Assembly: GCA_005881235.1 (NCBI GenBank) | Contig: VBEQ01000109.1 | Span: 1 to 11,983, forward strand | Direction: 5' to 3' | Source of the DNA: Chloroflexota bacterium | GTDB lineage: Bacteria > Chloroflexota > Dormibacteria > CF-121 | Length of the DNA: 11,983 nucleotides | In this document: in pieces, positions 1 through 7,507 of the stretch | Layout of the letters: each line of letters opens with the position of its first letter | Numbering within the stretch: position 1 is the stretch's first letter | Program-made: the position numbers and the translations under genes | Notes under the pieces: generated by a model | Database searches by the model: none | Told to the model about the DNA's origin: nothing | The model's input: the letters and a program-made list of their open reading frames with translations, nothing else

Positions 1-1313
1 TCCTTGAAGAGATGCACCGACGAGATGTTGCGCGACTTCTGCAGCGAGTCCCGCAGCGTGATGGTACCGAGCTCGCGGCTGTCCCAGTCGTGCACCGGAT
101 ACCCGGGGAAGGCCTTGGCGCCGTTGCTGTCGTCAAGCGGTGAACCCGGCGTCCAGCCGTTCATCAGCGCCGTGATGTAGGTATACGGTTTGAACGACGA
201 GCCCGGTTGACGCAGTGCCGTGGTGTAGTTGACCTGTCCGCCGATGTCGGCGTTGGAATAATCGGCGCTGCCGACCATCGCCAGCACCTCGCCGGTGTGG
301 GGATTCATGACCAGCATGGCGCCGTTGTTGACGCGGTAGCTCGAGGCGTAACGGGCGATGCCGTCGTGCACCGCCTGCTGGGCCAGCGCCTGGGTCTTCG
401 GATCCAGAGTCGTGACGATCTTCAACCCGGATCGCAGCAGGTAGCCGGGATCGTAGCGCTGCTCGAGCTCACTCCAGACGTAGTCGACGAAGTGCGGCGC
501 GAGCGAGGCGCGCTGACCGACCGCCGCCTGGTGTGCCGCCGCCAGCTTGGGCCCGAGGTCCTCGGCGTAGGCCTTGGCGGCCGCCGCCGCCGTGATGTAG
601 CCGTCGCGCACCATGGCGGTGAGGACGTCATGCTGGCGATCACGGGCGTGCACGTAACCCTCGGTCAAGAATGGGTTCAGATAACTGGGGCGCTGCGGCA
701 GGCCGGCGATGAACGCGGATTGCGCGAGGTCGAGGCGCCGCGCCGAGGTACCGAAGTAGGTCCGGGCGGCCGCCTCCACCCCGAATGATTGGTTCCCGTA
801 GAAGATGGTGTTGAGGTACATCTCGAGGATCTGGTCCTTCGTGTACTGGCGCTCCAGCTGGATCGAAAGCACGAGCTCGCGCGCCTTTCGGTCGAAGCTC
901 CGGCTACTGGCGCTGCCGCTCAGCAAGTAGTTCTTGACCAGCTGCTGGGTGATGGTGCTGCCGCCCTGGGCCGCGCGCTGGTGGAGCAGGTCGTAGACGC
1001 CGGCCGCGACCATCCGCACCGGGTTGACGGCACCGTGGTTGTAAAAGTCCTTGTCCTCGATCGAGATGGTGGCGTGTCGCAGGTCCCAGGACATCTCGTT
1101 GAGGGGGACGACCGTGCGGCGCTGCTGGTAGCGCTCTTCCAACAGGGTGACGCCGTCGCGAGCGTAGACGCGGGTCGTCTGCGGCAGGTTCTGCGCGCTC
1201 AGGTGGTCGAGGCTGGGCAGCTCTCCCGCGTAGGTGTAGAGGAGGGTCCCGGTCCCCACCACCAGGGTCAGCAGGCCGGCCGTCGTGAGCAGCAGGATGC
1301 GGCGGAGCCAGTG
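1..1313 (-). CDS. Class A penicillin-binding protein (transglycosylase/transpeptidase), C-terminus outside window, start not definable
   Basis: Bifunctional peptidoglycan synthase: the GT51 domain polymerises lipid II and the transpeptidase domain cross-links stem peptides outside the membrane. In transcription order the sequence shows a basic cytoplasmic stretch, one membrane anchor (from about base 1301, RILLLTTAGLLTLVV), then the GT51 motifs EDKDFYNHG, GGSTITQQLVKN, RKARELVLSIQLE and KDQILEMYLN. The transpeptidase part follows with the SxxK motif in PGSSFKP (near base 195) and the SxN motif in KSRNIS (near base 30). The KTG motif would lie beyond the left edge. The frame is intact through the window. 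The oddity is the 5' end: no ATG, GTG or TTG occurs in this frame between the membrane anchor and about base 1470, well inside nuoN. The right coordinate marks where the PBP-like sequence becomes recognisable, not a start codon. The first in-frame GTG (1262) lies inside the anchor. The family call is secure; the N-terminus is not. Confidence 0.93.
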
Positions 1314-2419
1314 CGGACCGGCCCGCCGGCCCGATGCCGGGCGAACTGGAGCCTTAAGGGTGGGATGGCGTCGCGAGGCACGAAGCGCGCGTAGGCGATG
1401 ACGGCGGCGAAGGCGCAGATGTTGCCCAGCGCCAGGCTCACGAGAAATACCAAAAGGGCGCTCAGCCCGAGGCCCTTGAGATCGGTGAGTGCCGCGAGGG
1501 CGAAGCCGGCCTGGGCGATCGCCGCATAAACGAGTAGCCGGCGAACACTCGTCTGCATCACCGCCAGCAGGTTCCCGGCCGTCATCGCGATGGCGGCCAC
1601 CCCGGCGAACAGGGCGGCGTAGGGAATCCGGCTGCCGGCAAACGTTGAGGCGGCCAGCCGGGCAAACGCCGCGAAGGCGACGACCACGCCCACCGACTGG
1701 ACAAACATGATGACCCGCAGGGGCACGCCCGCCTCGAACCCTCGTGGCCACCAGCGCACCGGCAGCAGTCCCATGCGCAGCGCAAAGCCGCCCAGGATGA
1801 GGCTGAGCGACAGCAGCACCGCTGGATGATTTGACCCGAGCGCGGCCATCGCCGCCCCGGTCGCGCCGAGCCGGGTCTCGCCGGTCAAGCCGAACACCAG
1901 CGCGAGGCCGTAGAGCAAGAGCGCCGAGCTGGCGCCGCCGGCCACGAGGTAACCCAGGCCGGTGGTAGCGGGCGCGAGTCCCCGGCGCGCCAGCACGCTC
2001 AACACATAGAGGTTGATGGCGAGCAGCTCCAGCGCCAGGAAGAGCGACACCATCTCGGCGGCGGAGGCCGCCAGCATCGCGCCGAGCGTGGCCAGGAGCA
2101 GAAAGCCCGGAACGGTTTCGGCTTGACCATCGCCCGGCAGAATATCGGCTCGGCTGGCCAGCAGGGTGAGCACCGCCGCCGCCAGCACGACGACATCGAT
2201 GACGATGGCAAAGCCGTCGAGGAGAAAGGCGCCGTCGAGGATCGTGATCGTCTGCTTGAATTGCGTCACCAGCGCCAGGAACGCCGCGGCCAGGGTGACC
2301 AGGGCGACCATCGTGGTGGAGGCGCCGGGCCGCAACCGGGCGACCAGGAAGACCACGATTGCGCCGGCCAGCAGCCAGAGTTCCGGCGAGAAGGCGAGCA
2401 GGTTCCCGAAGGTACTCAT
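1268..2419 (-). CDS. nuoN: NADH-quinone oxidoreductase subunit N homologue, C-terminally truncated
   Basis: Antiporter-like membrane subunit of a complex I-type oxidoreductase. ATG at 2419 overlaps the stop of the nuoM 3' part (ATGA). About 346 residues match NuoN, including LELLAINLY (TM5, Glu131), SSALLLYGLALVFG and GNLLAVMQTSVRRLL. The last 37 residues (after AYARF, base 1382) are Arg/Ser/Cys-rich, unlike NuoN, and come from reading the penicillin-binding protein DNA out of frame. NuoN is usually near 480 residues, so TM12-14 are missing. Membrane lysines known as essential in E. coli are also absent: the usual LKY is LGY (Gly156), the TM7 FKL is LRM (Arg215), and the PK in TM8 is SV (242-243). 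The only lysines are at 55 and 315, in loop-like positions. The subunit assignment is firm; whether the product functions is doubtful. Possible explanations are deletion, gene decay or an assembly join. Confidence 0.82.
   Translation of the reverse strand: MSTFGNLLAFSPELWLLAGAIVVFLVARLRPGASTTMVALVTLAAAFLALVTQFKQTITILDGAFLLDGFAIVIDVVVLAAAVLTLLASRADILPGDGQAETVPGFLLLATLGAMLAASAAEMVSLFLALELLAINLYVLSVLARRGLAPATTGLGYLVAGGASSALLLYGLALVFGLTGETRLGATGAAMAALGSNHPAVLLSLSLILGGFALRMGLLPVRWWPRGFEAGVPLRVIMFVQSVGVVVAFAAFARLAASTFAGSRIPYAALFAGVAAIAMTAGNLLAVMQTSVRRLLVYAAIAQAGFALAALTDLKGLGLSALLVFLVSLALGNICAFAAVIAYARFVPRDAIPPLRLQFARHRAGGPVRTGSAASCCSRRPAC
1314..1384 (-). other. Junction between truncated nuoN and the penicillin-binding protein frame
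   Basis: NuoN similarity stops at base 1382, in the middle of the protein family. From about 1379 a different frame reads a basic, Pro/Arg-rich peptide (ASRRHPTLKAPVRPASG) typical of the cytoplasmic tail in front of a PBP anchor. There is no intergenic spacer, terminator, Shine-Dalgarno sequence or start codon for the PBP. The only nearby GTG (1380) is in the nuoN frame, so it would need a frameshift to reach the PBP. A deletion or assembly join that removed the end of nuoN and the start of the PBP gene fits all of these observations. Confidence 0.6.
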
Positions 2420-3459
2420 CCGCCGCCTCGCGACAGCAGGGTGATGACAGAGAAGTTGATGCTGTCCATCAGGATCGCGGGCAGCACGCCCAGTAAGACG
2501 ATCAGCGACAGCAGCCCGATGGTGGTGGCGAGCTCGAGCGTTCCGAGGTCGCGGATTCGCCCATGCCGCTCCGAAATGGCCCCGAAGAAGATCCGCTGGA
2601 CGGTCACGATCATGGCGCCGGCCACCAGCAGCACGCCCACCAGTGCCAGCGGTGTGGCGATGCGATGGCTCGGATAGGCTCCCACGGCGATCAGCAACTG
2701 GCCGACGAACCCGGCGAGGCCTGGGAATCCGATGGCGGCCAGCGCGGCGAAGATCCACAGGACCGCCCCCTTCCCCATCCGCCCGGCCATCCCGCCCATG
2801 GCACGGACCGAGCTCGTGCCGGTGCGCTCCACGATGGCCGCCGCCAGCAGCACGAGCAACCCGGCGGTGAGCCCGTCGGCGATCATCAGGACGATGGCGC
2901 CGTTGAGGGCGACCGGTGCGGCGGTCGCCGCCGCCAGCAGCACCAGCCCCATGTGGCTCATGACCACGTAACCCACGACGCGTCGCAGGTCATCCTGCGC
3001 CAGCACGGCGATCGCGCTCCAGAGTACGGTCACCACGGCGATGACGACGACCGCGCCGGCGAAGTTGTGGAGCGCCGTCTGGAACTCGCCGACGTCGACG
3101 CGGATGAGGCCATACCCGCCCAGCTTGACCAGCACCCCGCCCAGGATGAGCGCCACCGGCGCCGACGCCTCCGCCTGGGCGTCGATAAACCATGTGTGGA
3201 AGGGGAAAACGGGAAGCTTCACCGCGAACGCAATAAAGAAGAGCCATGCGATCAGGGTCGCCGTCGCGGTCGGCAGCACCACGTCATGAAGCGCGACGAT
3301 GTCGAAGGTCCGCACCGGGGCCTTGAAATAGAGGATGAGAATGGCGAGCAGCAGCACGCCGCTGCCCGCAATGTCGACGGCCAGGAATTTCCACGCGGCC
3401 GCGAGTCGCCGCCGGCCGCCGAAGCGGGCGATCAGCAAGAACATGGGGACGGCCTGCAT
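2416..3459 (-). CDS. nuoM: NADH-quinone oxidoreductase subunit M, C-terminal part (TM5/6 onward)
   Basis: Antiporter-like membrane subunit of complex I; this is the larger 3' piece of a broken nuoM. It begins VPMFLLIARFGG, which in intact NuoM follows directly after the TM5 Trp-Glu. It contains AFAVKLPVFPFHTW (Lys81, the TM7 lysine, E. coli K234), GGVLVKLGGYGL (Lys112, E. coli K265) and PGLAGFVGQLLI. In the last motif Gln254 replaces the usual TM12 glutamate (E. coli E407). The ATG at 3459 is the first start in this frame, with only a weak ribosome binding site. It lies inside the reading frame of the 5' piece, 28 bases before that piece stops. The stop overlaps nuoN in ATGA. The two pieces together make a nuoM that lacks about 43 bases relative to the family. 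It could be expressed by re-initiation as a split protein, or be a pseudogene. Confidence 0.85.
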   Translation of the reverse strand: MQAVPMFLLIARFGGRRRLAAAWKFLAVDIAGSGVLLLAILILYFKAPVRTFDIVALHDVVLPTATATLIAWLFFIAFAVKLPVFPFHTWFIDAQAEASAPVALILGGVLVKLGGYGLIRVDVGEFQTALHNFAGAVVVIAVVTVLWSAIAVLAQDDLRRVVGYVVMSHMGLVLLAAATAAPVALNGAIVLMIADGLTAGLLVLLAAAIVERTGTSSVRAMGGMAGRMGKGAVLWIFAALAAIGFPGLAGFVGQLLIAVGAYPSHRIATPLALVGVLLVAGAMIVTVQRIFFGAISERHGRIRDLGTLELATTIGLLSLIVLLGVLPAILMDSINFSVITLLSRGGG

Positions 3460-3887
3460 CTGCCGTTGACGCCGGTCTCCAGCACCAGGAGCAGGGCCAG
3501 GTATTCCTTTGACTGCTCGCGGCTCGATGAGAGAACGGCGAAGAGGAACAGGAAGGCGCTCATGAGCAGGAGTGGCATGCTGACGCCGTCAACGCCCAGG
3601 TGGTAGCTGGAGCCGATGGCGGAGAGCCAGGTACGCGTCTCCTCGTAGGCGTAGGTCCCGCTCTGGTCGCGGAAGCCGTACCACATGAAGACGGCGAAGG
3701 CGAGCACGAGGGCGGTGGTGGCGATGCCAAACGACCGGATCCGCTGACGCTGCAGCTCGGTGCGTGACGGGAAGAAGAGCAGCGCGAGAGCGCCAAGCGC
3801 CGGCACCCAGATGAGGGCGCTGAGGAGCAGTGTGGGGAGCGCGGCCGGCGTGGCCGTCGTCGTCGGGATTGCCTCGAGGAGCGTCAT
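3432..3887 (-). CDS. nuoM: NADH-quinone oxidoreductase subunit M, N-terminal part (TM1-4), frameshifted
   Basis: This is the 5' piece of nuoM. The ATG at 3887 overlaps the nuoL stop in TGATG. The 151 residues contain the NuoM hallmarks LGVDGVSMPLLLMSAF and LALLLVLETGV, then a meaningless tail (NGRCRPSPCSC) and a TGA. In intact NuoM, LETGV is followed by roughly 20 residues of TM5 ending Trp-Glu, then the VPMFLL-type segment. Here only 17 bases separate the GTC of LETGV from the GTC of VPMFLL. About 43 bases are therefore missing, the frame is shifted, and the TM5 glutamate (E. coli E144) is gone. The residual AG-ATG-CAG at the break looks like the end of a GAG-ATG (Glu-Met) pair. The subunit assignment is firm; the cause of the break is unknown. 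Confidence 0.82.
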   Translation of the reverse strand: MTLLEAIPTTTATPAALPTLLLSALIWVPALGALALLFFPSRTELQRQRIRSFGIATTALVLAFAVFMWYGFRDQSGTYAYEETRTWLSAIGSSYHLGVDGVSMPLLLMSAFLFLFAVLSSSREQSKEYLALLLVLETGVNGRCRPSPCSC

Positions 3888-5830
3888 CACGCCTTCCCGA
3901 TGAGCCGGCCGGCGAGCAGGATGCTCACCACGCCCAGCGCGACGATACCGGCGAAGAGTCCGATCAGCAGCTGGCGGATTCGTACCTGCGCCAGCCAGTT
4001 GCGCGGCTCTCCCGCGAAGGCGGCGCTCTCCGCGATCAGCTCCATGGCACCATCGACGACGTGGGTCTCGACCCACCCCATGGCGCGGCTGGCAGGCAGC
4101 AGCACCGCGACCGCGCCCAGCCGGTACGCCCGCTCGATGAAGAGCCCCTCCCCCATCGCACGGCGAACGGGCTGCAGCGCGGCCGGCAACGGGAGCCGGC
4201 GCGCATAGATGACCCAGGCAACGGCCGCGCCCAGCACGGCGGTGACGGCGATCGCGCCGGCCGCCGCGTAATGCGAGTTGGGCAGGGGCACGCCGGGGAA
4301 TGTAATGAAGCCGATCAGATCGAATCGGCTGCGGAGGGCGCGAATCCCGGCGACCACGCTGATGATCGCCAGCAGCGACATGGCGAATGCGAGGCGGCCG
4401 CCCACGTCACGGATCCGATCCGGCTCGAAGCGGCGCCGGCGGGCGGTCTCGCCGGTGAAGGCGAGCGCAAAGATCCGAACCAGCGCCATCGCGCCAAGGA
4501 AGGTCACCGCCACGATTACCGCGATGGTGAGCGGGCTCTTGAGCGCGAGCGCCTTCGACATGATCGTGTCCTTGCTCCAGAAGGTGCTGAACGGCGGGAT
4601 GCCAGCTGCCGCGGCGATGGCGATCAGCATCACCGACCCGGTGAAACGCATCCGCCGCCACAACCCGCCCATCTCCGAGAGCCGCTCGGTGCGGAGCTCG
4701 CGGATGATTACGCCGGCGGCGAGAAAGAGCAGCGCCTTCGGCCACGCGTGAGTGAAGAGCTCGAAGACACCGGCCCCGTAGGCTCCAATGCCGAGCGCCA
4801 GCACCATCAAGCCGAGCTCGCCCATCGTCGTGTAGGCGATGGCGCGTTTCAGGTTGTCCTGAAAGAGCGCCCAGAGCACACCGAGCAGCGCCGAGATTCC
4901 GCCGGCGATGGCGAGCAGCGCCAGGGCCCGCGGGCTGGCATGAAAGAGCCCGTATGTCCGGGCGATCAGGTAGACGCCACAGAGCGCGCCGCCGGCCGAG
5001 TGGAGGAGCGCGGCCGCCGGCGCGGGCGCCTGCGCGCTTCCCGGGAGCCAGGCGTGCAGCGGGAACAGCGCCGACTTGGCGGCCGCCGCGATGAAGATGA
5101 GGATGGCGATGGCGAAGAGGCCGTTGGCACCGATCCGGCCACTCACGTACTGGCCGGCCAGCGTCTGGAAGTTGAGTTCGTTGAAACGAAGGTAGATGTA
5201 GGCGACGGCGGCCAGCAGCGCGAGGTCGCCGATCGCCGAAATGATGAAGGCGCGGACCGCGGCCGCCGCCGCCTCCTCCCGCTGCCACCAGTGAGCGATC
5301 AGCAGGTAGCTCGACAGCGTCACCATCCCGAAGAAGAGCAGCATCTCGAAGTAGCTGACAGAGAGCGTCACGCCCAACATCGCAAAGGTGGCGAAGAGGA
5401 GGGCGCAGAAAAACCGAACCACGCCATCTTCCCGCCGCATGAAGGAGAGGGCATAGATCTGGACCAGCAGGCTCACCAGGACGACGGCCAACCCCACCGT
5501 CGCGGCCAGCGGGTCCGACAGGACGCCCCACTGCAGGGTGAACTCGGACGCGCCGCCGGACTGCCCCGTGAAGAACTGGAGGAAGGTTGCGGGCCGCTCG
5601 AGATGAAGGGGATGGGCCAGCTCGATGGCGACCACCAGCAGCGCGCAGATCACCGAGGCCAGCGTGAAGAGGATCGAGATCGCCGCACTCGCCCGCCGCG
5701 AGTCGATCGTGAACGCCAGGATGACGAGGAGTGCGATCAGCGGCAGCAAGAGCGCGAACTGCGCCAGCAGGGTCGGGCTCCAGGTATCGAGCGGCCCTTT
5801 GGGCGCGGCGGCCAGCAGGATGAGCGTCAC
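3887..5830 (-). CDS. nuoL: NADH-quinone oxidoreductase subunit L, full length
   Basis: Distal antiporter-like subunit of complex I (647 residues, normal family length, with the C-terminal VRIRQLLIGLFAG segment expected near the end). It starts with GTG at 5830, 12 bases after the nuoK stop, and its TGA overlaps nuoM. Retained proton-path residues are Gly-Asp at 201-202, Lys252 (AKSALFPLHAW), His277, His361 and Lys365 (THAWPKALLFL), and Lys420-Asp421 (WSKD). TM5 is abnormal: where the family reads G-W-E-x-V-x-L-x-S-Y, this protein reads GMVTLSSYLLI (168-178). Two residues, including the essential glutamate (E. coli E144), are missing with no disturbance around them, as if six bases had been removed from GG-CTGGGA-GATGGTG. 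The TM7-8 loop (LPGSAQAPAPAAALLHSAG) is also more divergent than usual. A Glu162 lies six residues upstream and might or might not substitute. The family call is secure. Confidence 0.94.
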   Translation of the reverse strand: MTLILLAAAPKGPLDTWSPTLLAQFALLLPLIALLVILAFTIDSRRASAAISILFTLASVICALLVVAIELAHPLHLERPATFLQFFTGQSGGASEFTLQWGVLSDPLAATVGLAVVLVSLLVQIYALSFMRREDGVVRFFCALLFATFAMLGVTLSVSYFEMLLFFGMVTLSSYLLIAHWWQREEAAAAAVRAFIISAIGDLALLAAVAYIYLRFNELNFQTLAGQYVSGRIGANGLFAIAILIFIAAAAKSALFPLHAWLPGSAQAPAPAAALLHSAGGALCGVYLIARTYGLFHASPRALALLAIAGGISALLGVLWALFQDNLKRAIAYTTMGELGLMVLALGIGAYGAGVFELFTHAWPKALLFLAAGVIIRELRTERLSEMGGLWRRMRFTGSVMLIAIAAAAGIPPFSTFWSKDTIMSKALALKSPLTIAVIVAVTFLGAMALVRIFALAFTGETARRRRFEPDRIRDVGGRLAFAMSLLAIISVVAGIRALRSRFDLIGFITFPGVPLPNSHYAAAGAIAVTAVLGAAVAWVIYARRLPLPAALQPVRRAMGEGLFIERAYRLGAVAVLLPASRAMGWVETHVVDGAMELIAESAAFAGEPRNWLAQVRIRQLLIGLFAGIVALGVVSILLAGRLIGKA

Positions 5831-5842
5831 GATCTGGCGACC

Positions 5843-6151
5843 TTACCCGCGGTCCGTGTCGACGGCCAGGCTGCGGTGTTCACGGTAGATCAGCGACGCC
5901 ATCGCGAGGCCCAAAGCGAGCTCGGCCACGGCGATGGCGCCCGCGAAGATCGCGACCGCCGCGCCGGCCGTCGCGTTGACCGCCCCGATGCTGAAGCGCG
6001 CGAACGCGACAAACGCGATCGACCCGGCCATGAACATGAACTGGGTGCCGATCAGCATCAGAACCGCGCTGCGCCTGGCCACGACTGCGAAGGCGCCCAC
6101 CGCAAAGAGCGCCGCCGAGGCGGCCAGCACCAGGTTGAGCCCGACGTTCAT
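5843..6151 (-). CDS. nuoK: NADH-quinone oxidoreductase subunit K
   Basis: Small three-helix membrane subunit of complex I (102 residues, normal length) lying between NuoJ and the antiporter subunits, where it carries part of the E-channel. The ATG at 6151 overlaps the nuoJ stop (ATGA). Three hydrophobic helices are visible at about 5-25, 28-50 and 63-89. The TM3 glutamate (E. coli E72) is present as Glu77 in AVAELALGLAM. The TM2 glutamate (E. coli E36), normally in G-I-E-L-M-L-N, is Gln37 in IGTQFMFMAG; the codon is CAG, one base from GAG. In E. coli, changing the TM2 glutamate strongly impairs activity. The subunit call rests on length, the helix pattern, the AELALGLA motif and position between nuoJ and nuoL. 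Confidence 0.88.
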   Translation of the reverse strand: MNVGLNLVLAASAALFAVGAFAVVARRSAVLMLIGTQFMFMAGSIAFVAFARFSIGAVNATAGAAVAIFAGAIAVAELALGLAMASLIYREHRSLAVDTDRG

Positions 6152-6687
6152 CGCCCCCTTGGCCGAGCCGTGGTGGGGGCTGCCAGCAGCAGCCCGCCGC
6201 CGAGCGCCGCGCAGGCAAGGATCACAACCAGGACGGCCAGCCCCACGACGTACGTATTCGCCAGTGTCGACCCGAACCCGGCTCCCGCATTGACGGTGGC
6301 ACGGACCGGCCAGGACGTGGTCGCGACGATCACGACGAGCAAGGCCAGGACGGCGGCGGCGACCGCCGCCCCAACGATCCATTCCCGGCTGAAGGGCTCC
6401 TGGGTCGAATCCACCCCGGTTGTCCGCCGCAACACGCCGACGAGGAGCGCCGCGCTCACCGTCGTGAAGACCAGGAGCTGGACGGCGAACAAGAGGAACG
6501 GGGCGATGGCGAGATAGAGCAGCGCGATCAGCACCATCGTCGCCGCGAAGGCGCCGGTTGCGAACACCGCACTGCGAAGGAACACGCTCGCCAGCGCGCT
6601 CGCCACCATCAGGACGAGCACCGCGGAGATCAGGATCACGAGCGGCGCCGAGGTAATGGGCTGCGGCAGGGCGCCGATCAAGGGCAC
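6148..6687 (-). CDS. nuoJ: NADH-quinone oxidoreductase subunit J (divergent)
   Basis: Five-helix membrane subunit of complex I, normally holding the TM3 pi-bulge that gates the E-channel. It is 179 residues with a GTG start at 6687, 30 bases after the upstream reductase gene, and a weak ribosome binding site. Helices appear at about 14-37, 43-62, 64-86, 105-128 and 143-168. The match to NuoJ is seen in AVQLLVF (69-74), which aligns with the family V-Q-V-L-V-Y. The usual tyrosine there is Phe74, and the following G-A-I-M-V-L-F-L-F is TTVSAALLVG, so the gating region is poorly conserved. The acidic residue usually just before TM3 is also absent (IAPFLLF). Identification depends partly on its place upstream of nuoK, with which it overlaps by four bases. 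Confidence 0.78.
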   Translation of the reverse strand: MPLIGALPQPITSAPLVILISAVLVLMVASALASVFLRSAVFATGAFAATMVLIALLYLAIAPFLLFAVQLLVFTTVSAALLVGVLRRTTGVDSTQEPFSREWIVGAAVAAAVLALLVVIVATTSWPVRATVNAGAGFGSTLANTYVVGLAVLVVILACAALGGGLLLAAPTTARPRGR

Positions 6688-6717
6688 GGCGTCAGATTCT
6701 AGCTGGCGGCGCCAGGC

Positions 6718-7497
6718 TCAGTATTCGACCTCGCCCTCACCCGGCGCCCAGTAGGTCTCTTCCTTGATGGCGGCGTGCTCGAAGCCGCAGCGCCGCATGA
6801 TGTCTCGCACGTTGACGATCATCCCCGGATTGCCACAGAGATAGACCGTCGTGTCTTTAGGCGTGAGGTCCATGGTGTCGGCGTACTTGCGCACCAGGTC
6901 GTCCACCCTCCCCCGCTCCCCGCTCCACTCCGGATCCTCCCAGTGCCGGCTGATCGTCGGAATGTAGGTCAGCCAGGGATACTGGCCGACCGCCTCGATC
7001 AGCTCCCTGTCGTAGCCGAACTCGTTCGACTTCGACACCCCCTGCAGGATGACGAGACGAAACGGCTGCGCCAGGCGGCCTTCCTTCAGGTCGAGCGCCA
7101 GCGTGCGGACCATGCTGATATAGGGCGCGATCCCGGTCACCGTCGAAACCAGGAAATGCTGGCTGTGTCCGGATTTGACGTCGATGTTGAAGACGCCCTT
7201 TGCCTTCTTGCGCATGAAGACGGTGTCGCCGGCCTGCAGCTCGTAGAGCTTGGGTGAGAGCGCGCCCTCCGGAACCTTCTCGATGAAGAACTCGAGCTCG
7301 GGCTCGTACGGACTGGAGACGATCGAGAAGGCGCGCTCCAGCACCTTGTCATGGTTCTCGACGCCGAAGGCGACGTATTGGCCGGCCTTGAAGGCGAGCG
7401 TCTCGGGCGGATTCATCCAGACCGACCAGAGCGTCGGCGAGTAATCCTGCCGACGCGTGATCGGCGCCTTCATGTACTTATCCGGATCAGCGGCCAC
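6718..7497 (-). CDS. fpr: Ferredoxin/flavodoxin-NADP+ reductase (FNR, Fpr type)
   Basis: Cytoplasmic FAD enzyme that moves electrons between NADPH and ferredoxin or flavodoxin. Numbering from the GTG at 7497 (259 residues), the FAD-binding domain has RAFSIVSSP (55-63), the Fpr-typical ELEFFIEKV and GALSPKL, and KKAKGVFNID. The NAD(P) domain has STVTGIAPYISMVR (118-131), PTISRHW and CGNPGMI (221-227). The C-terminus is KEETYWAPGEGEVEY, with an aromatic residue at the usual FAD-stacking region. I prefer GTG 7497 because AGGATAGGGG lies just upstream and the start clears the previous stop by 10 bases. ATG 7473 and a start at 7530 are alternatives. It sits 30 bases upstream of nuoJ, apparently in the same transcript, so it may supply electrons to a complex I-like module; that is inference. 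Confidence 0.9.
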   Translation of the reverse strand: MAADPDKYMKAPITRRQDYSPTLWSVWMNPPETLAFKAGQYVAFGVENHDKVLERAFSIVSSPYEPELEFFIEKVPEGALSPKLYELQAGDTVFMRKKAKGVFNIDVKSGHSQHFLVSTVTGIAPYISMVRTLALDLKEGRLAQPFRLVILQGVSKSNEFGYDRELIEAVGQYPWLTYIPTISRHWEDPEWSGERGRVDDLVRKYADTMDLTPKDTTVYLCGNPGMIVNVRDIMRRCGFEHAAIKEETYWAPGEGEVEY

Positions 7498-7507
7498 GGC
7501 CCCTATC

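Noticed and set aside
1378..1380. GTG at 1380 as the start of the penicillin-binding protein
   Set aside because: It is in the nuoN frame, has no ribosome binding site, and would need a one-base shift before the membrane anchor.
207..1394. Two adjacent plus-strand open frames (193 and 201 codons)
   Set aside because: They lie opposite the penicillin-binding protein, whose minus-strand frame contains all GT51 and SxxK/SxN motifs.
3432..3459. Programmed ribosomal frameshift joining the two nuoM pieces
   Set aside because: No slippery heptamer is visible, and a shift would still leave TM5 missing because its coding bases are absent.
2563..3606. Plus-strand open frame of 347 codons opposite nuoM
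   Set aside because: Same hydrophilic shadow composition (His/Asp/Gln/Arg-rich); the real gene is on the minus strand.
3830..6517. Plus-strand open frame of 895 codons opposite nuoJ, nuoK, nuoL and nuoM
   Set aside because: The peptide is Arg/Gln/Glu/Asp/His-rich with no recognisable domain. Such long antisense frames are expected opposite GC-rich membrane-protein genes, and the minus-strand frames carry clear family motifs.
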